Origin: Hoplostethus atlanticus
Lineage: Eukaryota > Chordata > Actinopteri > Trachichthyiformes > Trachichthyidae
Assembly: GCA_034670405.1 (NCBI GenBank)
Contig: JAXDDX010000178.1
Span: 734,176-798,175 of the forward strand
DNA length: 64,000 nucleotides
Reading direction: 5' to 3'
Shown here piece after piece: positions 1-10,880 of the stretch; position 1 is the first letter of the stretch, and each line of letters begins with the position of its first letter. The notes beneath the pieces were generated by a model. The model worked only from the letters and a program-made list of their open reading frames with translations. It did not search any database and was not told where the DNA came from. The position numbers were made by a program, and so were the translations under genes.

Positions 1-882
1 AAGCCAGCGGGAGTCAATACTCATGATGATGACACAATAGTCTCTGAAGAGGTCTGCACATCAAGGGTTTACATAAATGACTGCATCAACAGCACTGCGG
101 TCCAGAAGCTGTCCGACGAGGGGCTGGAGGACAGAGGCATCATGTCCTTCCAATGAGCTAAAGCGCTGGAGTAACATTGTACGCGCTGAAAGCATTAACA
201 CCGCAGGCCTTCAAATAGGGGCGGCATCTCATCAACGAATAACCAGCAGAAATCTGGCATGGAGTTTAGAGGCAGCTGTTTCAGCAATTGTTCATTTAAT
301 GGCAGGGTGTAAATCAGCTAGAACAGAAGACAAATAGCTCCGCAGGTTAGCGGCTTGATTGTTCTCCCTTTCACAAATGCATCGGTGATGATGTTTTTGC
401 AGGGGGATATTGTCTGATTGGCTGGATGTAATTTGAACCGTAACGTAGATAAAGAGGACACTGACCTTGTGGCTGACATGCTCCTCATGATGAATTAGTT
501 AAAATGTTGTTTTGTCACATTAGCCTAAATGGCATAATTCATATTTACTAGTTTCAATAATCTCTTTGGTGAGTGACTAACAGAAAGCCAAAATAGACGA
601 GGCTATTTAAAAAGCACTAAAATAATCCTATCTGCTGCCAACAAGTTGTTGTCATTTCCATTAGAGCGAGCCAACTCACAAATGCAACCCACTACATAAC
701 ATACTGCATAACATCACTTATCCTGTGCTTCAATAAACTTCATTTCTTTGACTGGATTTGAAGATTTTAGTTGGAGATCATTGGCAGTGGCAGTGTAAGA
801 CTGACAACTAGGCCACAACAACAATAATATCACAGTATACCAGGACGGATTACGAGTATTTTCCTTATTTTACCATTTATGC
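1..882. other. Non-coding stretch, nothing recognised
   Basis: AT-leaning sequence with no convincing coding frame, RNA gene or repeat that I can recognise. The short open frame at 77-337 has no recognisable motif and I do not treat it as a gene. Confidence 0.5.
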
Positions 883-989
883 CAGGGGTCGGCAAGTAAA
901 GTTGTTATTATTTGTTATTATTAGATTACGGGCCAGAACATAAGTAGAGGCAAATTTTCAATTAAGACATTGAATTTAAAAAGCTACCC

Positions 990-1187
990 GGGGCGGCTGT
1001 GGCTCAGTGGTAGAGCAGGTTGTCTACTGATCACAAGGTTGGCGGTTCGATCCCCAGCTCCTCCTGTCCACATGTCGAAGTGTCCTTGGGCAAGACACTG
1101 AACCCCAAATTGCTCCCGATGGTCATCAGTGAGTGTGTGTGTGAATGGGTGGGTTTGGATAAAAGCGCTATATAAATGCAGCCATTA
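990..1187 (+). mobile_element. tRNA-derived SINE
   Basis: A tRNA-like head carries an RNA polymerase III box A (TGGCTCAGTGG, 1000-1010) and box B (GGTTCGATCCC, 1044-1054). A body follows containing CCTTGGGCAAGACACTGAA, then a tail with AAAGCGCTATATAAATGCAG. This is the familiar layout of a tRNA-derived SINE common in percomorph fish. It lies inside a hAT remnant. The sequence TACCCG occurs at both junctions (985-990 and 1186-1191), which fits a short target-site duplication, though six bases are weak proof. The SINE is in the same orientation as the transposase. Confidence 0.8.
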
Positions 1188-1190
1188 CCC

Positions 1191-2046
1191 GTGGGATTAG
1201 TTGACAGACGCATCACTGCGTCTGTCAAGCAGATGCCCACGTCCGCTAGGTCTGCTGCCCACCGCCTAGATGCTGAGCACAAAGTAATTATTGAGGAGCT
1301 CAATCGGGCCAATTACTTCTGGCTGGCTATTGACGAGAGCACAGATCACACAGATCACACAAACGTAGCCCAGTTGTGTGTCTATGTCCGCTATTTCGAT
1401 GGGAAGGTCACTTATTCCACTGGAAGGGCACACCATCACCAAGATGGAAGAGCTGTTTAGGCAGCATGAACTTTCAATCGAAAAGGTGAACTTTATTGTC
1501 CCAGACGGGGCACCTGGCAGGAACCTGAAGGAACTCGGCCCTGAAATGAACGGATTACACTGCCTCATTCAGCAGAGTGCTGTGCGCTAGGCTCAATGGT
1601 GAGCTCAAAGATGTGATGGATTTCATCAAGCAGCTGAGGCACAACTTCTCCAGTAGATTTGAAGACTACACAATTCCAAAGGAAATCATCACATTTGTGC
1701 GTGATCCCCTTAAAAGTCCGCCCAGGTGGAGACGTCTCCTTCCTGGTGAAGAAAATAATACCCTCACTGGATGAGGCTGCAATCGAAATGGAACTAATAG
1801 ATTTCCAGACATCAAGCCAAATCAGCACGAGTCCGTGACAGCGTTTTGGGTAGGTCTATCGAGGAGTACGTGATGATTAAAAGGCTCGCCTTTTATCTGC
1901 CAACGATGTTTCCATCCACCTACACATGTGAATCTGCATTCTCCTCTCTGAATGCGATCAAGACGCATGAGAGGAACAGGCTGACAAATAAAAACCTGGA
2001 GAACTGCCTGGGAATAGAATTAACATCCATCTCACCTGATATCTGA
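1191..2046 (+). pseudogene. hAT transposase pseudogene (ZBED5-like C-terminal half)
   Basis: The translated pieces match the C-terminal half of hAT transposases of the ZBED5/EPM2AIP1-related group. The recognisable order is a catalytic-region motif with AIDESTDHTDHTNVAQLCVY near 1329-1388, then IVPDGAP near 1495-1515, then FSSRFEDY near 1647-1670, and finally the hAT dimerisation segment with TYTCESAFSSLNAIKTHERN at 1919-1978. The frame changes near 1420, near 1580 and again before 1846, and a stop ends the second block, so no functional enzyme can be made. Compared with the family, the zinc finger, the N-terminal half and a large middle part between about 1640 and 1650 are missing. Intact relatives cut and paste hAT elements; this copy is dead. 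Confidence 0.75.
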
Positions 2047-3490
2047 TATCCAGAAAATAGTCACCGATGGGAGATGCCATTTTCACACTAGTACATTAGT
2101 TTACAGTAGTGAATAGTTTTGCTTGTTTTTTTTATCTTTTAAAATGATATTTTCTTACTTACTTTGAGTCATCTGCTGCCATAGAATTAGAATAGTTCAC
2201 ACACAAAGCCAAACTCCCTGACCAGCGGCTGGCAGCTGAATGAAGCAGCTCAAAAGAAAATACTTTTTAATTTTTTTTTTTTACAAAATATAGACAATTG
2301 GAAAATTGTTTGGTACCTGCTATAACTATGTTTCCACTGAACTCTCTGAATTTCAAGAAAACCTTTTAAAATATCACCAAAACAACAGTTGGTTTGAAGT
2401 AAATAAATACATTTCCTAAACATCAGAGAAATGGAAAAAGCAGAGTCAGAGCTCCACAACTGATTAGAATTGGGTAGGTTGTGGTCTTTAATCTACTGCT
2501 GGCCATATTTCATGCTGTCTGAAGATGAAAACAAAGAAATGATCCCGTTCTGTTCAAACACTCCACTGAAAGACATTCTTGCCAATCCATGACTGGAAAT
2601 GCAGTGGTGTGGCCTTTCTTCTGAGAAATGTCTTTAATAACTCATCATTTTAAGCAGGTTGCCAGATAAGTAACAATCCAGGAGAACTGCAGAAACATGA
2701 TAGATTGCGCTAGCATTGATTGCTGTCATCATTTAATCCATGCATATTGTGCACAACAGAGACACTGCCAGGCTGGGCCACAGTTTGTGCTGATTCATCA
2801 ATAATTGACATCATCAATAAGTAACCTGATACTAATCGGAACAATGTACTGTAAACACTTACAATGGGAAATGACCAAGGGAAATAAAAAGGGGGGCTAT
2901 TTCCAGGGGGGGGCCCAAGAAAGAGGGGGCCCTTCTATTCTCAGGGGACCCAGAATTCCTAGCGATGAAAGAGAGGTGTCACGAAGGGAATGGCCAAAGA
3001 ATTGGAAACATCAGAAAGGTGTCTGGCAGGTTCTTCTCTGTCCATCAGACCACACGTACGACACGCAGCTCTTACTGTCAATTTGACTACACATTGTGGG
3101 ATTTTTTGGCAATTCGGTTTCAAATTTTCAACTTTTTCTGTTGCATGCAACTCTAAATGACTTATAATTTTTCTCTGCTCATCCATACTGTAATAATTAC
3201 AGAGGAAAAATGGGTTATGAGCCAATTCCATGCAGGCTTTCAGTTAATCGCTCTCACTCCTGTGCTCTCAGAGACTTGCGGAGCGCTAGTGTGGGTGTGT
3301 TTGTTCACACCCAAAGGGGTCATCACCCGCTTCGCCACCAATACACACAAACACAGCACAACAAAACAACCACCCTGAAAAACAAAACACCACTTCATTG
3401 CTTTTACTACCTCGTGAATTCTTCATTCTTTACTCTTTATTCTGTATGCTTTATGATGTACTGTTAATAAACTGAGTCTTCATGAGTCTT
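2047..3490. other. Non-coding stretch with G-rich repeat-like block
   Basis: No gene recognised. Around 2888-2960 there is a run of G- and C-blocks (GGGGGGGCCC and GGGGGCCC motifs) of a kind often seen inside decayed fish DNA transposons, but I cannot assign a family. The minus strand at about 3240-3375 has a fairly long open frame that I could not identify. Confidence 0.4.
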
Positions 3491-3732
3491 CAAGAAAGCT
3501 GGCTCAGTTGTGGGAGAGAGCCTGGACAGTCTGGAGGACGTGGCTGAGGGGAGGATGAGGTCTAAAATCAGATCCATCTTAGAGAACTCATCCCACCCCC
3601 TCTATGATGAGATGAACAGGCTGAGAAGCTCCTTCAGCCACCGTCTCATCCAACCTAAGTGCACAAGGGAGCGCTTCAAGCACTCTTTTGTTCCAACAGC
3701 TATCCGGCTGTACAACGCTACCTCCAACCTAC

Positions 3733-3763
<31 letters not shown>

Positions 3764-3918
3764 CGTGTGTTGACCAAATTGCAAATTGCACAACTGTAAA
3801 TTGCACTAAGTTATTATTCCTTGCACTACTCTCTCTTGTTCTGTACTGCTGAATAACTGCAATTTCCCCTCGGGAACAATAAAGAGCCATCTAATCTAAT
3901 CTAATCCAATCTAATGTG
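3490..3918 (+). mobile_element. Non-LTR LINE 3' end
   Basis: Positions 3510-3773 read as the C-terminal end of a LINE ORF2: the motifs SILENSSHPLYDEMNRL and ERFKHSFVPTAIRLYN resemble the 'SHPL...FxPxAIRLxN' tail of fish L2/CR1 and Tx1-type reverse transcriptases. A short 3' UTR follows with AATTTCCCCTCGGGAACAAT and AATAAAG, then a short tandem tail of TAATC units (3892-3917), the usual end structure of such LINEs. Only the 3' fragment is present, as expected for a 5'-truncated insertion. A CA microsatellite has expanded inside the ORF end. I am sure of the LINE nature, not of the clade. Confidence 0.75.
3733..3759. repeat. (CA)n microsatellite
   Basis: About 13 CA units embedded in the 3' end of the LINE fragment. 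Confidence 0.9.
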
Positions 3919-6383
3919 AGTATGATGTAATCTAAGACTCTGAGAGTTAAGATGCATTGATCTTAACTGTTTCCGCCCACAATGACTGACTGTATTTTTT
4001 ATGAGGGCATTCATAGTAGCAAAAGCTTTCCTCACCGATAAGACAGCGCTGTACTGTCTGTTCCAATAAATGTCTTGCCACCGAGAGAAGAGAGTGGCGG
4101 ATAATCATCTCCCTCTGAATGTGTCCTTGAACATGATAATATGGTGCAGACAAACTGATGTCAGAAAATACCCAAAGATACCCCAGATAAATTACCCAAA
4201 ATGCACTGGGTAATGCACAAATGTCAATTTGATTTCACCTTTGTGTTCTTGCAAGCTGCCAAGTCTCCTATCAAGGCTCATGATAACAATAATGGTTATT
4301 TTACTGTACCTCTCCATGACAATGCACTGAAACTAGCGGCTTTTTTTTTAGGGAACACTATATTTCTAAATGTAATATTATATTTGTTGTATAATTGAAA
4401 CGATTCCACTGCAGCTGCAGAACGGCGGTAACCTGGGGATGGGGAGGCACATTCATGTACTGCAAAGTGAGCTCAGCAAGAAAGCAAAACTTTGAGAAAT
4501 GTATGCTCTTTAAACTTCAAAGAAGAGGATTTCTTTTTTTTCAACTACCCACCTAACTTGACTTGTTCTAATTATATTTGCAAAGTTTCCCGAGAGATGA
4601 TCCCCTGTCCTCAAAAAGTTTTCCGGCTGACTATGAACTTTTAAAATCATCCGACATAAAGTCATGCAATTGCATCCCGAAAATAACCCGAAAAGCAGAA
4701 GTGTTTTTGAAAGTATCTCAGGAAATTCAGCATGCATTGTTGACAATTCTGACATAAGAAAACTGAGTCCAACTGGAATTTTGATTCCTGGAGTATTTCC
4801 TACTGCAATTTTAGCTGCTTTAACGTGTTTTAATGTCGTGTTCAGAGGAGAGCTCTGACAAATCACAAGCCACATAATCTGTCGTGCATGTTGCCTTGTT
4901 CACACTCCACCCCACTAGTTTTAATGGTCTCAAAAAGGACACATGAGTGTCCACATCAGATACATGGGCAGACACCAGTCTATGTGACCATGGTCTGACT
5001 TTAACCTGCTGCATCAAGCAAAATGATCCGAACATTTACACATATCTCTTTTACTTAAGTCACATTCAAGCTCAATATTCTTGTTTTCATATACCATTAC
5101 ATATCTCTCCCTCCTTCATTTTCAACAGAACAAAAGTAGTATACAACTATTGATATATAGCTACACACAACTGAAGAAGCCTTTTCTAATGATTACAAAA
5201 TTGCCTTCCAATGCGAGTTTCATATTACTGAAGAAGTCAGTAATCTTTACTTTCATCTTCTGAAAGCTGCATCGTCCCACTTATGGCGTCGCCATTGTCT
5301 GACCCATACCTTTTCCCTCAGAGGAAACACAACATCCATCTTAGATTACATCTTTTCCTCTTCGGATCCGATGTCACCTTTCATCTCATGCCACGTTGGA
5401 CTTGTTTTCGGTATACTTTTAGCAGAGGGACCACCTGTGTAATGTAGGGCAGTGGATAAAAGAGGGTTCAACCAAACAAGAAGGCCCGTGAGCCACCGCA
5501 GCACACGCTGGTCCTCATTAGCTCAGCTTCTGTTGCCCTGCTTTTCTCATTAGCTGCCATATAATAAGGTAGGCTGCAAGGAAAACACAGCTTTTGACGT
5601 GACAACCTTCTGTATGTAGGCCTGCATCGTTTTCTAAGAATAGTTGTTTCAACATTAACCCGAATCTATATGATTGATGGAGGCGGGCTTAACACAGAAC
5701 CTGTTTGAATGATATATTTATCTATGTAGAACAGAAACAGTTGAAGTGTAATCAAGCTCAGAGCCCAGTGAACTGTTACAGAGGACGGACAATGAAAGGC
5801 CAGTGCAGTGGAGAATTTAAACAGCAGCAACAACGAAATATCCACCTGTTGGCCTGATGTTCACATTGCTGTCTGTTTTTCAACTGATAATCTGAAAATA
5901 GAGTGAATTTCCAACTCTCAAATGGATGTACCCACTATAATGCCGTCCACAATTTCTGGAAGAGGGCATGACAGCTGCTATGACTAATCAAGGTCTATTA
6001 TGTAGCATCATAGAAGTAGATTTAGGGGGAGACAGGGGGATATGTCCCCCTCAATAACGAGAGAAGGATTGTCAAGCCCCGACTATTTCTGCCTGTTTTT
6101 ATACTCACTCTCTGTGGAACTGGACCGCTATGACAATGGAAATTACTCAAGCTAGAGCTAGCTAGATGTTAACTCCTCTGTGTGTGTTTGTTGTGACAGG
6201 TCTAACATCAGGGAAGATACAGAATGGCAGATAAAAAGTGACTAGGTAGACGCAGCTAAGAGACTGACTTGTTTATAAGGTGGTTATAGCTGACTTTTAG
6301 CCACGGCAATAGGTCATATAATGTCAAACAGTGGCACCATAGTTTTCTGATTTGGCATAGACAGACACGCACACGGGAGTGAT
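3919..6383. other. Non-coding stretch, no gene recognised
   Basis: No gene recognised. A 121-codon minus-strand open frame at 4510-4875 has no motif I recognise, and the plus strand is also open for 64 codons there, so I do not call it. A block near 6020-6060 with GGGGGAGACAGGGGGATATG and CCCCCTC resembles ends of decayed fish DNA transposons but is too short to classify. Confidence 0.4.
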
Positions 6384-6467
6384 ATGGTGCACAAAGCCCC
6401 TTTCAGGGTGATTTATTTAGAATACAGAGAGGACAACCTGGGTGACTGTGAAGAGTGTGACCGTGAC

Positions 6468-6601
6468 GGGGGTGTCCAGGTGGGTAGCGTTGGGCTGGTG
6501 GGCAGGGAGAGGCGGAGGCAGTCACGGGTGGTCCGGCAGCCTCGTTCAGCCGTCCTCCTGTGCTCAGTGGAGCCCTGTGGAAAGGCCATGCATGCCTTCA
6601 T
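6468..6601 (-). repeat. Left copy of gypsy-associated direct repeat
   Basis: Matches 7695-7785 (shared GCAGGGAGAGGCGGAGGC) joined directly to a match of 7950-7991 (shared GTGGAGCCCTGTGGAAAGGC). In the right copy these two blocks are separated by about 165 bp, so this copy has a deletion or was formed by recombination. Confidence 0.75.
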
Positions 6602-6622
6602 ATCCCCCATTTTGTGGTAGAG

Positions 6623-7070
6623 CTACTCCTTTTTTTTCATCTCCCAGGTTGGCCGACTTTGCAATAAATCGGTCCCACCTTCTTGACAATTGTGTAGGGG
6701 ACCCTGCCAGGTAGCAAGAAACTTGCAGTCAGCAGTGGGTAACAAGACTAAAACCCGCTCACCTGGGTCCAGGGGTTGTGCCAGCCCATTGCAGCTCCTT
6801 CTAGGCGCGTGGGGCTTCTCTAAGTGTGTGTGACATGCTTCACCAGGGTGCGATGAGGAGATGGCTGTTGCTCCCAAGCTTCCTTGGCAATGTCCAGTAG
6901 GCCCCTGCTGTTGACGATGACCAGAATGGCAGTCAGTGCACCGGCGATAGAAATTCCTCATCTCTGCATTCAGAGGAGGCCAGTGGTACCGGTCCCAAAT
7001 GCATTCAAGCGTTCACGTGTCTTCTGGGCCCCAAGGTGCCCCCCCAGGTGTGAGTGTCGACTGTGTCGAT
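6623..7070 (-). pseudogene. Gypsy integrase pseudogene
   Basis: Two minus-strand frames hold the evidence. The first (about 7070-6970) reads HSHLGGHLGAQKTRERL, followed in another frame near 6961-6935 by NFYRRCTDC; together they form the H-H-C-C zinc-binding domain of gypsy integrases, including the typical LGGHLGxxKT. The second, near 6770-6700, reads DPGERVLVLLP and KFLATWQGP, the classic C-terminal integrase motif just before the LTR in Ty3/gypsy elements. The catalytic D,D,E core between them is gone, and the two parts are in different frames. Intact integrases insert the element cDNA into the host chromosome; this one cannot. Confidence 0.75.
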
Positions 7071-7269
7071 CTTGGAGTGGGGCACCGCCAGCAGCTCCAG
7101 CTCTCCTCCACATCGCTGCACCACAAAGTGTAGCAGGCCATTCGTGACCCAGGACCTGGGTCGAGCAGTTCTTCAGATGGTCGTCTTGTCTGGTTTCTGC
7201 TCTGCCAAAGGAGCCCGATATGTCTGATGAAACAACTCCGAACAGTCCAATAACACCATGTCCCACGAT

Positions 7270-7560
7270 TTCTTCAGAGCCTGTTGCCTAACAGCTCAGA
7301 AATGATCTATGGCCACGTTTTCCACCACCTCGGAGGCGGTCTGCTGCTCGGTTTTGTACCACTCACGGAATTGCTGTGCAGCCTTGACCAGGTAACAACC
7401 CTAGGCGGCTGAGGATCTCCAGCTTCACCTCCCTGTAATCAAGAGCTTCTTCTCCTGAGAGCAAGTAGTAGGCTCATTGTGCCCCACCTGAAAGCAACGA
7501 CGTGGGGATAGAAGCCCAAGAAGGCATCATTCTGCTCAGTCATCTTGGTGAGGAGCTGGT
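7270..7560 (-). pseudogene. Gypsy gag pseudogene fragment
   Basis: On the minus strand, MTEQNDAFLGFY near 7543-7508 and LDYREVKLEILSRLGLLPGQ near 7445-7386 look like the capsid part of fish gypsy gag proteins (family pattern: 'DYxxVKxEILxRLGL' followed by a 'FREW' block). Stops and frameshifts follow within about 150 bp, and the frame then runs directly towards integrase sequence, so the region between gag and integrase has been deleted. The assignment rests on motif memory without alignment. Confidence 0.6.
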
Positions 7561-7694
7561 GAGCCGCTCACTGAGGGTCGAGCAATGCTGTCTGGGCTAC
7601 CTCGTCGTTGCAGGAGGTCCTGTGTGATCCGGGAGGGATTTTCTGCCAGCTGCTGCGTCACGCGCTGCTGGGCGACACTGGTGTCCAGGTGACA

Positions 7695-7991
7695 AGGGTG
7701 TCCAGGGGGGCAGCATCGGGCCGGTGCGCAGGGAGAGGCGGAGGCGGGCACAGGGTGGTTCGGCAGACTCATTCAGTCGTCCTCCATGGCGTCTGGGGGG
7801 GAAAAGTATGATGCATCAGGACAGAAAATACTCCTCTCAGTAGCTCACCAAACTCTGGACTGTGTAGCTCTTTTGAGGCTGCCTGGGGGATGAGGTGAGT
7901 GGGAACAGCTGTCGGTGCTTGTCATGAGGTAATTGGTGGCAGCTGTGGCTCCTGTGCAGAGTGGAGCCCTGTGGAAAGGCCATGCCTTCAC
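7695..7991 (-). repeat. Right copy of gypsy LTR/leader repeat
   Basis: Longer partner of the repeat at 6468-6601. It includes the presumed start of the minus-strand LTR near 7993 and the beginning of the gag leader near 7700, with about 165 bp (7786-7949) that the left copy lacks. Confidence 0.65.
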
Positions 7992-7993
7992 AA

Positions 7994-10555
7994 TGTTTTC
8001 CATAGGAAAGGAATTTGTTAATATATTTCGTACATTGAAACTAAGGAGGTATACATACTGTAAATACTATGTAAAACCTTCAGATCAGGGGTTCAGTTTA
8101 GCAATGCCTTATTGTATTTCACATTGACCAATACGTCTCCTCACTCTCTCATACCTGCACAGTTTTCTTATATAATTGTATATCGTTTGTTTCAATCTTG
8201 CTGATGAAGTGAAGGCAAAAACACAATTGCATTTAGGTACAACCATGCAAATAGTATGTCAGTGTGTTACTTACATGCTAAAGTTCAGCAGTGCTTAAGG
8301 TCTTAATGTAATAAAACCACATGGGAAGTTCACAAATAGCACAAAGCTACTGAATCACTGCTCCACTTAAGGCTCCTCACAGACCATAATAATTGCCCTA
8401 TTAACGAGATGATTTGAGTGTCCGTTATAAAGCACAGCTCCGCTGCCAATGGAGAGCCGGAGAAAGAAAAGAAGGAAGAGATAATATTTGCGTTAGAATA
8501 AAAGAGAATAAAAGCAAAACCAAAGTTAGGAGGGATGTCTCCAGAAGTGCCCTTAGATGGACTATACTGCCCAGCGGCTCCTCCAGGGATTTTAGTGGAA
8601 ACTGATGTAAGATTCAGAAATACAGATGTCAGTTAAGTGCCAGGAGAAACTTTTTTTTTTCTGGTCAAACTGCCCTGGGAAAAACATGACCTCCAGTAAC
8701 AGGGAGTCCATCACTATAGAAGTGACAATGGTGCAGGGAGACAGGAGACAGCACATTACCACACTGTACTGGCACACACACATACACACACTCCCCTGCT
8801 GACAGAGTATGCAGCCACAGCTTGCTTGCATTTCAACTCAGTCCTGCGAGATTAAAATTGGGGGAAATGTTTTAGTCATCTAAATAAGGTGGCCTCGTTT
8901 TCTATGGTTGCACAGCACACCCTGCTGAATTACTTTCATAAACAGTGGGCCTATTACTTTGAACTCATCATAGCAGGCAGAAGAGCTCAGTCTCTGCATT
9001 CAATAATCTCAGACAAAAACCAAATTTGATAAGGTGTGCCAGTTACCCGCCAAAGGAGAACTCAATTGATTTTGCAGGATATTGTTCTCGGTTACACTTG
9101 CAAGTGTGAAACGAGAGTATAGGGGGAGGGAAAAGGGTGGAGGAGGCACATTCACAGTACAGTATACTCTACCGTGTGGAGATTGTAGTTTCACCGAAAG
9201 GAAAGACAAATGACAATACATTATATTTCACTGACTGATGATGGGGGAGGAAATCCTGCTGGACCAGGACAGCATCACGTGCATCCCTTTAAATGCAGTC
9301 TCTTAGACTCTCTTAGACTCTATGGGGTCTTTGAAACCAATACACAAGACATCCAACATGGGATAGGAGACTCAGAAGAACAAGATGTAAAAGGCTGATC
9401 ATTTATTGAAAAGTGTTAATGCCACCGGAGAGGGCGCAGAGATTAAACAGATAATTTGCTTAGAGGACCTCAACGGGCAGGGTTAAATGATTGGAGGCCT
9501 TGTGCAGCCTGACTGACGCAAGCCAAACACCATACTGTAATAGGTTTTCACAGAACAATGGGGGAGAGCGAGAGAGAGAGAAAGAGAGAGAGAAAGTGAG
9601 AGAGACATTTTTGAGAGAATTATCAAGGGGAGAATCGCTTCCACTAAACCAATGAAATAGTTGGTGACCATTAAAGCTTGTTTTGAACAGAAGTGAAGGC
9701 TTGTTAAGTATGAAATAATGATTATTTGTGACGCCTAAACGAGAGGACCTCTCCTCTGTGGAATAAAAAGGCTGTCTCCTGCTCTAACTAATTGTGCCTG
9801 ATGGAATGAGAGCATTTCAAATCAATATCTCTGACAAAGACGGGGACAGAGAGAGAGCAAAGAGCAAGAGAGAGAGATGGAGAAATTGTAAATGAGAAAG
9901 AAAGAAATGAATACATATGAGAGAAAGCGTTCATTGTGTTTAAAGGAGAGTGAGCGACACGCTTCAGGTGTTATTTTGAAGCAGAGGGAGGAAAGGCAAG
10001 AGTCCCCGGGAGACCAAACCATATGCTCCTGCAATCTGTTGCAGTTGGCCTGTATCCCAAAATCTGACCTGCACCTCCAGCTTTCATGTATTAAGATAAT
10101 ACTACGTGCCACTGGTTCTAAAAGGATGTACTGCTCTCTTGTTTTCCCTCTTCTCTAACTGCATCCGGCTTTTATGTTTCTGCTCGCGTTAATAGGAGAT
10201 TTTGAGATTGCATTTTCTAGTCTTACCAAGCAAAACGTGCCACGCAATGGAGCATTTAATGAACAGGGAAATATTACCTCGCTCTAAGCCTTTTTAACAC
10301 ATTGAGGCAGCAGCGTTGGAATTGTTTTAAAACGCAGTAGTCAAAACCAGAAGGACATCCAGAAGTTTGTGTGTTCGAGTGTCCGTGAAGGAGGAAGAAA
10401 GAATGTAGAGAGAGAAGTGTGTGAGAGAGAGAGACACGCAGAGAGAGAGGGAGGTCAGAAATCAGAGCAAGAAAAAAATGATGGTTTTCGAACATTCACT
10501 TCAAGACATTTTCCCATCTTTTTCCGTCTGACTAAATTGCTTCACTGTAGAGCTA
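7994..10555. other. Non-coding stretch with GA-rich patches
   Basis: No gene recognised. Purine-rich patches occur at about 9563-9605, 9845-9910 and 10,380-10,455; they create spurious open frames. A tandem 'TCTTAGACTC' duplication sits near 9300-9320. Confidence 0.5.
9563..9605. repeat. (GA)n-rich simple repeat
   Basis: Interrupted GA repeat. Confidence 0.85.
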
Positions 10556-10880
10556 CTTATGTCTCGCTTGACTGAGTGTGTGCCTCCCCATCACAGTCAT
10601 ATAGGGTCATGTCATATAAGGACATGCCAAAAATCAACCCCAACAGCACCGAAAGCAAAGTATTTTTCAATACAGTGACAGCTCCCTCTTTCATACCGTT
10701 TGGTGCTACCTTGGCCATCGTTTTAGCATCCCTGTTTACTCTCCGCCAGCCAGCCAGCTGCTGTGTAAAGTAGAAACATTGTAAAAACATTTGAAAAAGA
10801 CGTTTGGTGCTTTTGGGGTGGATTTTGGCAATATAGGACTGTACTGGAGAGACATGCACCCAGGCAAGCAAGACGTACAG
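10556..10880. repeat. Imperfect inverted repeat, about 110-bp arms
   Basis: The left arm (about 10,556-10,670) and right arm (about 10,792-10,880) are imperfect reverse complements. The best-matching core is GCCAAAAATCAACCCCAACA on the left against the complement of TTTTGGGGTGGATTTTGGCA on the right; flanking pieces such as CACAGTCATATA against TATAGGACTGTAC also pair. About 120 bp of unmatched sequence lies between the arms. This could be a degraded fold-back or MITE. I see no clear target-site duplication and cannot assign a superfamily. Confidence 0.5.

Larger units (their letters stand above)
883..2046 (+). mobile_element. hAT DNA transposon remnant carrying a SINE
   Basis: The left edge at 883-895 reads CAGGGGTCGGCAA, which resembles the terminal inverted repeat of hAT (Charlie/ZBED5-like) transposons. 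A decayed transposase of the same superfamily follows from about 1191. The two parts are separated by a tRNA-derived SINE at 990-1187. I could not find a matching right terminal repeat after 2046, so the right boundary is the transposase stop, not the true element end. The zinc finger and the N-terminal half of the transposase are missing between the left end and the SINE, so a large deletion must predate or accompany the SINE insertion. Confidence 0.65.
6384..7993 (-). mobile_element. Ty3/gypsy LTR retrotransposon remnant
   Basis: Read on the minus strand, the order is an LTR-like block (about 7993-7800), a gag-like stretch (about 7560-7270), an integrase zinc-finger region (about 7070-6900), an integrase C-terminal region (about 6780-6625) and a second LTR-like block (about 6601-6384) ending near an AATAAA signal. 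Protease, reverse transcriptase and RNase H are absent, so the element has lost most of pol. Two blocks of the right part (7695-7785 and 7950-7991) recur joined together on the left (6468-6559 and 6560-6601), about 165 bp closer to each other. Frameshifts and stops run throughout. It is a genomic fossil of a fish gypsy-type retrotransposon. Confidence 0.75.

Noticed and set aside
990..1060. Possible functional tRNA gene
   Set aside because: Box A and box B are present, but the sequence continues as a standard SINE body and tail, and no tRNA 3' half with an acceptor stem is formed.
3240..3375. Minus-strand open frame including AKRVMTPLGVNKHTHTSA
   Set aside because: Possibly an interspersed repeat, but I cannot name a family and there are no splice sites or ends to support a call.
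4510..4875. 121-codon minus-strand open frame
   Set aside because: No recognisable motif, the opposite strand is also open over much of it, and no splice or promoter context supports it.
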